Source of the DNA: Casuarius casuarius
Taxonomy: Eukaryota > Chordata > Aves > Casuariiformes > Casuariidae
Assembly (NCBI GenBank): GCA_003342895.1
Contig: PTFA01000031.1
Location: 4,536,603-4,600,602, forward strand
Direction of reading: 5' to 3'
Length of the DNA: 64,000 nucleotides
In this document: positions 36,852-48,010 of the stretch, piece after piece
Position numbering within the stretch: position 1 is the first letter of the stretch
How the letters are laid out: every line of letters starts with the position of its first letter
Notes under the pieces: generated by a model
Told to the model about the DNA's origin: nothing
Seen by the model: only the letters and a program-made list of their open reading frames with translations
The model's database searches: none
Translations under genes and position numbers: made by a program

Positions 36852-36903
36852 GAAGGACTTTCTGTATGTAGTATGCTGAAGGACTTTCTGTATGTAGTAT
36901 GCT
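36852..36903. repeat. Exact 26-bp tandem duplication
   Basis: Units 36852-36877 and 36878-36903 are identical, so the duplication is recent or is an assembly artefact. Confidence 0.95.
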
Positions 36904-37116
36904 GCCTTTTCCCAGGCACGTTTACTCTTTCTGCCTGGAAATCACATTTAGGCAGATTTTGAGGACTTCGTAAATTTGTCTGGGGTTTCCAGATGTCTGG
37001 TAGCTTTAGGGAGCAGATACTTCTCAACTAGCTGCTGCATGTCTGGAAACTCTGGACATAAGCGTGGCAAGCATGCACTGCAGTCACACAACATGAAGCA
37101 GCCTAGCGGGAGCAGC

Positions 37117-37131
37117 TGTGTGTGTGTGTGC
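37117..37131. repeat. (TG)n microsatellite
   Basis: Seven uninterrupted TG units. Confidence 0.85.
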
Positions 37132-39580
37132 TTTGCTGCCTAGCCATGTATAGTGAGTATAAAACTCTTCAGAAACAGCACTCACTCTGAACACACTGTG
37201 CAGCTGCAGTGACTCTGTGCAGTCAATGCAGTGCTTTAATGAAGGGACTACGCAGTTATTTGCATATAGATTATATATACATCCATGGGTTCCTAGCTGT
37301 GCTGCAGTTAACTGCGTATGCACATGCTTTTTTTCTGCCCAGGAAATCCTCTGCAGATGTGTGAGATTCCTACCCCTCAGGTTTGCCTTCTCACATCCAT
37401 CCCCCTCCTAAACAACATTGATCAGGACCCGCTCTTGTTCCACTTCTCCCTTCTGCTTCCTCTTCCCATCCTATGACATGTCCTTATGTTGAGAGTGTGC
37501 TTCCCCAAAATGCATGGAGACAATTTCTCCATTCACCACCAAAAGAGATGTGACAGTCCCTGGTCCTTCTCCCTGCCAGGTCCCCTTGCTCTTGGTCGTC
37601 TGGCTGCTTACCTTGCACCAGTTCTGGCATTTGTTGCATCCCTCCATTAGCCCTCCATTTAACCAGCTAGCCTGGATGAAAAATAACAGAAAGGCAGATA
37701 GTTTTCTGCTGGAATAGCGAGATAAATCAGCTCTCAGAATGATAAATGATAAAGGTAAATGATCTGAGGAGTACCCGAACAAGTACTTCCTCCCCAGCTT
37801 CCCCTGAGTGGGGGAAAGTTTGCAGCCAGGAGGCTGGGAAAGAGAGAGGGAGACTTGTCCTTTCACTTGTGTAGCAGTGACTCGTTACCTCAGCTCAGCT
37901 GCTGCAGTGGTTCGACTTCCGTCTTTCTTTTGCAGAAGAGAGGCCCTACTTTGCCTCCCTCTCCCGTGTCGTTTACAGCTTTGTCATTCCATTTGGGGAA
38001 ATTTGGGGAGTTTCTGAGTTTTGTCCACACCTCCGCAGAAGAATTGTATTTTTTTGTAGGGTTATCAGGGATTTTCTGTATCGTGTTCTTAGAGGCAATT
38101 ACGTAAGAAATGTCTTTAATATACTTCTGTGGCTTAAAGCCAGTTGGGTTGGTTTGGGGGGTTCTTTTTTCTTTGCCCAGCTATTCCTATATCAGAGGCT
38201 AAAAACATTGTTACTGTGATGTTCAGAAACCTCCCTACTTTTTAAACATACTTATTCTGATACTAAGATATCCTCAGAAAAAGCTTTGAATCCTGTCACT
38301 TCCCCACTTCAAAGTGTTACTTGTTTTTAAACTGGACTTAAAGCTGAATACAGCTCCCATATCTTGTGGAATCTGTCCTTCAAAATTAAACAGAAATTTG
38401 AGAAGCTTCTGATGACCGCCTTGGAGAGTGTCATGCACATGATATCTTCTCTCCAACCCTCTGCAAAATTAATAAAAAATTTAAAAAACAACAGATTTTT
38501 TCCAACTCCATTACAGATTTGAGCTTGAGCAGAAAATCAAAACATGATCAAATGCTGATTATTCCTTCAGTATTGTTTGATATAAGGCTTCAGCACATTA
38601 ATAAGGGAATTAGATATCCATCTGCCACAGTGGTGGAGTGCTGAGGATCAAAAGCACATTCTCATCTGCTTGACAGACACACCCAGTGTTCATTCATTAG
38701 TGGCATACTTTTAGTGTAGGTTATAACTGTACACATCCTACAACAAAGCCATGCCATGAAGGCCCAGTCCGTAGGGAAGGCAGAGAGCAGAAAAAAAAGT
38801 CACATTGATTAAAGCATTCTCAGCGGCTGAGAACATCACTAACTCTGACAGTTTGCTGTGAACTTTGAAAGGGTGGGAAGAATAACTGCGCACCATCGTC
38901 TTTGTTTGATGGTATTGTTCAGAGTGAATGCCCCACTGATAAAATAATTCTTGATAAAACACACTGTAGCTTTCAGAAGTCGTACGATCAAAGCATACTC
39001 GGTGGGTTCGTGTTGAAGTGAAGTATCAGCATTCTGTAAAATATGCTCAAATTAGCAGTTTGGGCTGTCCATCTGTCTTGGTGACAGAAAGTGAAGGTCT
39101 AAGTATATGTATTTTAAACCAAATACAACCCATTTTATGTTCAGCAGAGGAGAAAGAGGCCGTCCTTTCCTGAAAGAGGAAAGAGACAAAACCCATCGTG
39201 TTTGTCCTTATATTCATGCCGTAGGAATCTCTCTAAAGACCTAAACTTTAACTGGAAGGTACAAAACATTTCCCTGTTGGTTTTGTGTTTATATAAAATT
39301 CATTTCCTCACCTCCAGTTTAGGAAAATCCCAGTTGTAAAGAGGCTAGCTGGGCAGATTGCAGGTCAAATTCGTTCCTGGCCTGGTGGTGTTGAGGTAGC
39401 GGCAGTACCTCAGCAGTGAGTTTGGCCCTTCCTTTCCATGAAAGTGAAAGTGTGTGAGCCAGGCGTTTCGGGAGCCTGCAATGTAATATGCCTGGGGATT
39501 GTACACAGCTAATCCTCTTTATACTTTGCTGACTGTAACCTGCTTAGTCTTACATGAAGTGTATTCCTTGTCTTTTTGTG

Positions 39581-39620
39581 AGCCTGATCCAAAGCCTGTT
39601 GAAGTCAATGGAAAGAGTCC
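39581..39620. repeat. Old amniote interspersed repeat (GAAGTCAATGGA type)
   Basis: GAGCCTGATCCAAAGCC followed by GTTGAAGTCAATGGAAAG is the hallmark of this family, which is usually read as ...aagccyattgaagtcaatgga.... Confidence 0.5.
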
Positions 39621-39908
39621 AGGTTTTTTTCAGTACTTTTGGAGCAGACTCTATATGAACAGCTGGTCTAGTATTGAGTCTTCTAGTTGAAAGACAAGGA
39701 AAATAAGCAGTACCAAACCGCATTGGACTCAGCGCTGGATTAAAGATATAAATGAAAGTAATGTGAAACTTGTAAAACCAGACTGGACAAAACACTCTGA
39801 AACATGCTGCAGAGAGCAGTCTGGTGCTAGCAGGGGAATAGGTTAGATACTTAATAATTTCTTTTCCACAGCTTTTAGTCTTCCACGTATTCTGTAATGT
39901 AACAGTGC

Positions 39909-39923
39909 TTTTTTTTTTTTTTT
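39909..39923. repeat. Poly-T tract
   Basis: Fifteen T followed by CCTTAG, which resembles a splice acceptor, but the sequence after it has an immediate stop in the plus frame and no exon signal. Confidence 0.85.
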
Positions 39924-42900
39924 CCTTAGGTAAATAGCTGCCAGAGAGCAGCAATGGAATGAGAACATACGTAGTGTTTGCTTTTATCTTACATTACAAA
40001 AGAAGTATGAATACCTGGTGATAGTCCAGATATAAAATTACAGGTGTCAAATCATTTGGTACTTTAGGTGCTGTGCCAGAAAAGTAATCCAGTAAAAATA
40101 GCTATGTCCTGTCAAAACTCCACATTTAGTACTGTTATTACACTTCCTTACTTGCTTGGCTCCAGCAGTGTAGGATTGTAGAGGACAAGTGTAAGACCAG
40201 CGAGAAACCTGCCTGAAATTGCTCAGAGCACAGAGAGACAGGCAGACGGACTGCAGATAAACTGAAGGGCCCAATGTTAGCATCTGCCTGGTGTGCTTTA
40301 TGGTGGGTTTGAACTTCAAAAGGCTGCTAAGCAAAAACTATTTAATATCGTCTCAGAGGAATGGTCCCTTATCCAGGGGTCCCAAAGAATTAAAGCAGGT
40401 GGTGATTCATGCTTGGTTCTGGATAAATGCATAGGCAACCTTCTGTCCTAAGGATCCTGCCATATAGAGGGAGAAAAATATTTAGCTGGAAAGGTAAAAG
40501 AATTATTGCATCTCCTTGTTACAGGTGGGGGTGCAAACCAGAGATTACAATGGCTTGACTGCCTTAGAAAATCAGCGACTGTGTGGCTGTGGCGGAGACC
40601 CCCTAGTTGCTATCAAATACTTTAAATGCGAGACCATCCTTGATGAGCTGAACAAGCCTGTAGAAAGAAGATTGCTGTGGACTTGAACTAAGGCAGGAGG
40701 TGTCAGAATAGGAGCTGGCACAGCACAACACTGGTTTTTGATATGTGAATTTCCCCTCAGTAGAGCATGAAGAGCTGCGCACTTTGTGCTGCTGCCGGAA
40801 ATGAAGTTAATACTTTTATTGTCTACTGCACAAAAGCTGGGTCTGGAGAAAATCTGTTTAGTAGATTATTTCCCTAAAGAGGGCAGCAGAACCACTGCAT
40901 TTAGTGCTTCCCTCAGGCCCCTAGAGCTGCAATGAAACCTGGACAGAGACATGGCCTGGTTTGCTAAATTGGGGCATGCTGCTTCTGTCAGTATGGATGT
41001 TAAGAAGCTTATTAAAGGACACAGCAGCTGACAAGTGAATCTTTAATCCTTGGAAAATCCCTCAAGTTTATGATCAGTATAAAGGAGTTCATGTAAAAAA
41101 GAAACTTTTACTCATTACTTCACATATGTTTCCAGATCAGATGTATTTGCTTTCATGATGGTGATCATCTCAATGTGTTTTACTTGTAATTTTCAGAGTG
41201 AATTTTGGCTGAGTTGAAAAACACCCCTAAACCCAGCTCTCTTCCCCTACTTTCTTGAAAAACATGGGAGCTATATTCATTGTTCACATTGGTATTTTAA
41301 ATACTTGGCACCTAGGGTGTGGCAGGCTACCTACTATACAGCTGAACAGCAGGCCGAATCCTGATGTTAAGAGCCTGCAACTGTGTTAAAACATGAGAAG
41401 CTATGAAGCCATGTAATGCTCTACAGTTTGCCTGTTCTGACTGAGATACGAATAAGTGGTTAACAGTCACGTTGGCTAACACAGAGAAAAAACTTTTAAT
41501 TTGGTTGCTCTTTTTTATTTGCAAGCCACATGACCTCACCGTATGCAAATTTCTCATGCTGAAATGAGTAAGCCCCCTTTAGGTTCCTTTTTCACGCAAG
41601 CTTCTTTTCTGTTCTTGTTTCTTTTCTTTTTCCCGGTCGAAAGACTCTGTACCAAAAACCAGAACAAGCCAGGAGGGATAAATCAGTTCCTCCGTTTCTG
41701 AAAAAAAGAATGCTACAGTAGGTCTGTCAGAGCAGATCAAAGGCTGCATACAGTGTGCCTTGGTATGCTGTAACATGAGCTATTTGTTCAATAGTTAACT
41801 CTAGTTAACTAACATGACTATTCATTCTAAAATAAGCACTCCAGCGGTGTTTGCTCCAAGGCAAATACTTGCTCTGCTACAGTTCTCTCTCGGCTCAGCT
41901 GACTGTGATCCCCTTTGCAAGTGCCCAAGCTTTTAGCCTTTGTAGTCATGAAAGTTAATTGCCACTCGTTTTGTTCACTTTTCTGCATGACCGAAAGCTT
42001 TTATGTCTTTTCCATAGGGCACAGTGGAAAGACTAGCCTGCGTTAAGGGTCTGTTTCTTAGGCAATATATGATGAATAGTTGCCAAGAAGTGGTTGGCCA
42101 CATGGATGCTGGCAGATTGGCAGCTGCGCAGCTGCATTAGCAGTTACTTAGCTTGGCTGGTTGAGCACAGCATTTTGGACGGTGGAGATACGCTCCAGGG
42201 CCCAGCAGGAGATTGGGGTTAGGTAAATTCTGGGGCCACCTGGGAAGGGGCAGCTCACAGTGGCACCTGGGGACAGCTAGGACGGACCTGCTGGCCATGG
42301 GGCTGGGGATATGGGGAGTTCGGCATAGCTGTGATACGGGGCAGGGAGTAAGGAGCAGGGGAAGAAGTTCATAGCAGGCTAAAGTAATTTGTGTAGTAAC
42401 CAGCTGTGCTCAGCTCCAGCCTTTGGTATTGGACTGGACTCTCTTTGCTTTGGGTGTGGTTGCGGTAGTAGTAGAGGAGCATATGTTATTGTTTAGCTTT
42501 CATATTGGTTCAGGAAAACCAGATTTATCTCCCAGGCCAAAAACGCTGTCTCCATCAAAGTGGATATTCAAATACAGTGATTTTAGAGGTTATGGCATGC
42601 AATAGCAAGAAGAGCAGCAGAGACCACATACTTTTACCATCTCTGATCTCTGGGGTTTTTTTACTTGATTTTTTATTTCCAGCTAAATAAGCCATAGCAA
42701 AGAGCCTTTGACTGTGTGCTAAGTTATTCTCAAGTGCTCTTGTTTCCAAGGGTGACTTTACTGGGGGCAGCAATGCAGTCTCCGAACAGAGTTCTTACGT
42801 GTCCCAGTTACAGATTTACTTCCAGTGCTGCTGACAGCTTGATTTGTGAAAGAAAAAAGGACAAAATACCAAAACAAAAACAAAACTCAACCCACAGCCT

Positions 42901-44462
42901 GTGCAAGAGAGAAGAAACACAGACTTCTTGTGCTACAGCGGAAGAGTGTTGAACAGAAATAACATTTCAAAGTAGGAAAACTAGTCTTCATGTACATGAT
43001 AAAAATCCTTTTACAAGAATAAGTCACATAGTTGTAACTATTTTTATACTTTATAAGTTTCCTGTTTTATACCTGTGGGATAAGTCTGTGTAGCTAGCTG
43101 GAGGCCAATTTTAACTTTGGACCATTGAAATCTATTGACCTGTGGTTTGGTACAGAGCTGGCCATTGTTTTTTTTTTTCCTGCTTTGAAATAAGGGATAT
43201 CTGGGAACCCTCCACCAAAAAAAAAGAAAAGTCACATAACTGATTGTAACTAGTCATGTTTTACTTAGCTGCCTGGCTCTGCAAAGTAACCAGATATTGA
43301 GAGGAGAATGTTGCTTAATTAAGCAGATGTCAGAAACTCACCATGATGCTTTTACACTGAATCTGACAGAGACTAGGAGAACATTAAATGCACGTGTAAT
43401 TCTAGAGCTGTTTCATTCTGGTTTGAGACTAAGCAGCAGTTGTGGAGAGAGAAGGCTGGACTGGGGTGTTCTGCTGTTGAACAAACAATTTTATTTCTAA
43501 AGCAAAGTCTCATGGCAATGCACTGCAGGGCTCATGATTCATAAAGCTGGTCAAATGCTGAAGGGAGCTGTGTCTTGATTTGCAGCTTATAAAAACATGA
43601 GTTTGCTAATAAATGCGTTTTTCAGAATTATAGCCCAGCACATTCTTAAAAGCGGAGTTCATGGCTTTATCTTTAGCCCTAGCCTCCAATGACTACTGCA
43701 TACTGTACTTTTATGATAGATGAGGAAGCTTCCTCCTAGCCACTTAGTTATATCACCATTGCATGGAGAAAAAAATTAGGATGACCCAGTCTAAGAGGGG
43801 TAAAGCAAACAGCAGATCATTGCCGTTGATGAAACAAACTTTCTGTAAGTGTGTTCTCAAGTTATTCTGAGTAACTGGTCCTCAAAGGGGTCCATCTCTC
43901 CTTCCTTAATGTGGGGAATTTCTACTTTAAATCCAGTCTTGTGAGGAAAAATGTATTCTCTGTTCTGCAGTGGAACAGATCAGACTTGCTTTTAAATTGC
44001 TGCATGCAGGTCTGGCAGGAAGAACTGAGATCTGCAGAGAACAGGTTGGAGCCGAGTGCACCGAAGAGCGAGCATCCACAGTAATCAAACAGGATGTGGC
44101 CACCAAAGTGGTTATGCTTTAAAATAAGTGCTACAAAATAAAAGTGGTACAAAAAATAAAAATAATAAGTGGTACAAAAAAGTGGTACAGGTGAGCAGAT
44201 GTGTTCTGGTAAGGATTAAGGGTGACATGGAGGAACTGACTTTCCGGAAATACTAATCAGGGAAGCATTGGTACACAGTGCACAATTTTTCCTAAGGTCA
44301 GCCCAATGCATGGTTTTGGGGATGTACATCTATTGTGTGCTGAGTGTAGGAATCTGCCTTCCCCAGTTTAGGAAAGACAGTCCTTTTCAATACCTTATCC
44401 AATTCCCGTATTCCTTACAATTCCTTATCAGGATGTGTTAGAAATGTTTTCTTTTCTTAGCA

Positions 44463-44508
44463 TGTCTGTATGTGTATGTGTGTTTATATATGTATGTATG
44501 TATGTATT
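44463..44508. repeat. (TGTA)n / (TG)n microsatellite
   Basis: Mixed TGTATG and TGTG units ending in four TATG repeats. Confidence 0.9.
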
Positions 44509-45079
44509 AGTAACAGTGAGCATTAAGTGTATATATACATCAAGGATGGAATAGACTGTAAAATTACCTTGCCATCTACACAAAGATCAGTCCAGCTTTA
44601 AAATAATACTCAGATCTTTATGAAAGCTAAACTGGATGGTGATGATGAAGTCCCTGTGTGAGGCTAAAATTTCATTTCTCAACTGGCAAACTTTTTTGGA
44701 AATAATAAGTTTCTGATGACTGATTTGCTCTTCTCCAAATGCAAAATTCAAGTTTTCTGGTTCGTAAGAACTTTGTTAGAGCATTGCATAGATTGAGTTA
44801 CGGTATGACAAAATGTTTTCATATTTAGTCCTAATTCACAAGAGGATTTCTTACCCTCCACAGAGGAGAGCTGCTTGTCACCGTGGGCCGAAGCTGCGGA
44901 GAGCCCAGATTCAGTGGCAGCAGCTGTGTCGCCAGAAGCTCTGCCCATCCTTGAGAAGCACGGGGCAACAGCAAGACCACGGGCAGCGGTAGGATGGCAA
45001 ATCTGTAGATGAAAGGATACAAATTTGATTACAGTATTTCTTATGCCGTTACTCAAGTTCAGCCAATCAAATTTATGTT

Positions 45080-45151
45080 GAGCAAATCCAGAGCCTGCTG
45101 GAGCCAGTGGGAGTTTTGCCATCACCTTCCCTGGGGACTGGGATTTTGCTC
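45080..45151. repeat. Old amniote interspersed repeat (GGGAGTTTTGCCA type)
   Basis: GAGCAAATCC, AGTGGGAGTTTTGCCATC and GGGACTGGGATTTTGCTC preserve the order of the gggagttttgccattgacttcaatggggccaggattt family. This is the best preserved of the copies in the window. Confidence 0.55.
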
Positions 45152-47789
45152 ATTGTTTAAATTAGCAGTATCTTCACAGGAGCATATGGGAACAAATGCA
45201 AAGGTTCTGAACTGGAGGAACCAGTAATCAGCTTTATACATTTACTTTGTTACACAGGTAAAAGCTTAGACAGCAAAACCCATCTGCCAGCCCTTCAACA
45301 CATCTCTGTAAAACCCGTGTTAGAGTCAGAGCATTCTTTCTTATTTTATTTATGGCCCTGGCTGCCTGAATGACTGCATCTGGAGCTCAGATGCCTTATG
45401 CCCTTATTGTAAATTAGTTAACTTGAAAAACTGCACACTCTGTCAGATCTTTGCTGTGGAAATGCCAGGCTCTGTAGTTGAGGTGCTTTTGTGTGTGTGT
45501 ATGGTTTTTACGTGAAAAGGCTGTTGAACTTTACGCATAAACACTGTTTTCTGTCTCTTTTTCCCTCCCTCTTTTGTTACAGACTGTGGACTAGCATTGA
45601 ATATTCAGGGAAAGCTCCCCAGAGAGATTAGGGACACGGACAGATTTTAAACAGGGCCTTAATGCATGGACACGAAAGGACAAACATTCTAGTGGGAATA
45701 CTAATGCAAATGCCTTGCTTTTCGGTCAAAATACATTAAACAGCTGCTTACATGCTAAGGATTCTTTTAAAATCCATACAGAAAGGGAATTATAAAATGT
45801 ATATATATAGAGAGAGATTTGCTATTTCCTCGGTGTAGTAGCCAAAAAGAGTACTTTGTCTTAAAGCATACAACACTATCAAGTATCAGTACTAGAGAGA
45901 AGAGCATCTATTTTTCACATTTTGCAGGGCTCATAATTCCAGATACTGCTGGAACTTATTTCAGATAGCAGTTGTCAGTGTCTTTCCTGTTGCACTATAG
46001 GAACTAAGACCTAACAGCAGTAGGAATTAGACACTTTGACTTGAGTAAACTGCTGTTATCTTCAGTTACTCTGCTGTTAATTATACAGTTGCAGAAAACA
46101 TTCTATTGCTGTTTCAAGAAACCTGTGTTAAAAGATATCCTGTGAGATTATTGCACAGAAAAGTGGTAGCAGTATATATATTTGGGCCAGCTGCTGAGTG
46201 ACTAAACTGAAATGGAGAAACAGAAATGGAGTGTACTATAAAAACTGACATCCTAGATCGGTCACCATTTCAAACTGAGTTACATAATCAGCAGCAATAT
46301 CAAAGTCACAGTGCTGCTTTAATCACCACGCAGTGGTATTTATCATTAAAGCATGTGCATGTTAAAGGAATGTTTGACAGGTTAAAAATAAATGTAATGA
46401 AAGTTAGAAAAATATTTCAAGAGCCTCATGTTTCCTCCAGTTGCTGAAATAAATATATGGCTGTATCATTGCCTTATGGAACCCTGACTGCTCCTCACTG
46501 CTGTGTCCCAGACTCTAAAATGAAAAACAGGTATCATTTGTGATATGTAAAACAGCAGCTTCCATATAATACTTACATTATTTAAGTTCCCATTGTGGAC
46601 CATATTTCATTACTAGTTCACTTCATATGGCCCATTAATCCCAGTAATATGCCTCTACTGACGCCATCCCATGTTATACTAATCCCTAAAAAAAGCTACC
46701 AATCAATTGAGGCCCTTTGCTTTAGGTGCTGTGTGTTGGCAGCTGCTGTAAGCGTTTGATGGCTTCAGACTCCCCAGAATCCAGAAGTACCGACGTTTCT
46801 TATGCTGCACCTCAGTTTGGTGCAGAAGAACTGTTTTCCATGAGGAACAGTTCAGCACTGCCCTCCCTAGCCTGTAGCTTTTCACAGTTACCTCCTTTCT
46901 GCCTCTTCCCCATATCTGTTCCTTTTGGCTTCTTTTAGCTTTCTACCAGTTCAGTCATCTCTCTCCGACCTCACCAACTTTCCTTGTCTGCTGCTCCTAA
47001 TCATGCTCTTTAAATCAGTCCTTGGAGATGTCATCTCTGTGTCCGTGAAAGCTGTCACCGAGGTTATTCTGCCAGCCTGTTTCGGAGACATTTCGTTGTC
47101 CACATCCTGTTTTGCCACGCAGGAGATGACTGCCGGCTCCCATTCTGCAGCTTTAACGCGTAGGTTGAGCTGCAGTTGCCGCTCGCTGAGTATGTAATTT
47201 TGGATTCTTTCAGGCTGAGATGGCCTCTCTAACCTTGGGCTTGCTCTCAGTAATGTTTGCGGTATAACCCACACTCAACAGTTTGTGGTTTGGCTTTTAA
47301 AGAGAACAATTCCCTCTGAGAACACAACTGCCGCTGACATAAATGGCAAGGCTGCAAGATGTCTGTGTTAATCCGTGGCCACTAAATTTAATCTGACAGC
47401 AAGACCAGTCAGACCTTTCTCTGCGGACGAGTGCTTATTGAAATTAATATTGTGTGAACCCCTGAGACAGCTCCACTGGTGGTAATGAGGGTCCCCTCAT
47501 GTGCCCCTGCCCTCCTTCCCCGGCCCCCCAAAAAATCCCTTTCACCTCTCTACTTTTGATATGCTTGGCTATTTTACAGAGCTGTTGAGAGAAGAAGTGC
47601 TGAAGGGCAGGGAATGTTAGCAAGTAATACGTAGTTTTGAAAGATGAACTCTGGGGAAATCTTAAATCCTGCTTGCAATTTTTGCTACTGCTTCCCTGGT
47701 GAAAGCTTTCCCCTGGGTGAGTTATTTGCTACATAACTATGGATTAAGAAGGGGGGAGTGAAATTAAGACCCTTTTCCTTACTGCTTCC

Positions 47790-48010
47790 TCCCCGAGGAG
47801 GGCAGGGGCGTGTGTCACAGCCGCGTGCGTGTCCAGCAGGTGGCAGCGACGGCCCGAGCCTGCCGGCGCCTCTGCCGCCCTCGGCCCCGCAGCCTTTCGA
47901 AAGCAGCCTCTGCTTCACAGCGCCGGGAAGTCGGGGCCCCAGCTTTCCTCTGAGGCCTGCAAGGCGAGCGTGCGGTCGTGGTCCTCTGAGCCCACGCGGA
48001 GCTGGTGCAT
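47790..48010. promoter_or_regulatory. Small CpG island
   Basis: About 23 CpGs in 220 bp at roughly two-thirds GC, observed/expected near 1 by hand count. It stands isolated in AT-rich DNA and contains a CTCF consensus. On the minus strand a plausible donor (AGCA/GTAAGG, near 47,773) follows it. It may be an alternative promoter, an enhancer or an insulator. Confidence 0.6.
47833..47846 (+). promoter_or_regulatory. Consensus CTCF site
   Basis: CCAGCAGGTGGCAG matches the CTCF core CCASYAGRKGGCAS at all 14 positions, inside a small CpG island. Confidence 0.65.

Larger units (their letters stand above)
29226..40524. other. Gene-poor stretch, probably intron 1 of the rightward gene
   Basis: I found no coding exon I can identify. 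Present are old amniote repeats (35821-35880, 36091-36160, 36418-36500, 39581-39620), a 26-bp duplication, a short hairpin at 33324-33349 and two coding-like minus-strand frames near 33.0 and 34.3 kb described under findings. Confidence 0.5.
40525..47789. other. Gene-poor stretch with isolated coding-like segments
   Basis: No recognised gene. Contains coding-like segments at 40525-40686, 44864-44988 and 46951-47274 (see findings), a (TGTA)n tract and one old amniote repeat. Splice-like acceptors such as TTTTGTTACAG before 45583 lack a matching donor. Confidence 0.45.

Noticed and set aside
37338..37383. Acceptor-like TTTTTTTCTGCCCAG followed by a short open segment
   Set aside because: Only about 14 codons to the next weak GT; no similarity seen.
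39924..39990. Poly-T plus CCTTAG as a splice acceptor on the plus strand
   Set aside because: The following sequence has an early stop (GTAAATAG) and no donor with coding-like content before it ends.
44748..45125. 125-codon minus frame
   Set aside because: Its middle overlaps the GC-rich block at 44864-44988 and it runs through an old repeat at 45080, so it is unlikely to be a real exon.
45583..45650. Strong acceptor-like TTCCCTCCCTCTTTTGTTACAG
   Set aside because: The downstream frame closes after about 22 codons and no donor was found, so an exon is not supported.
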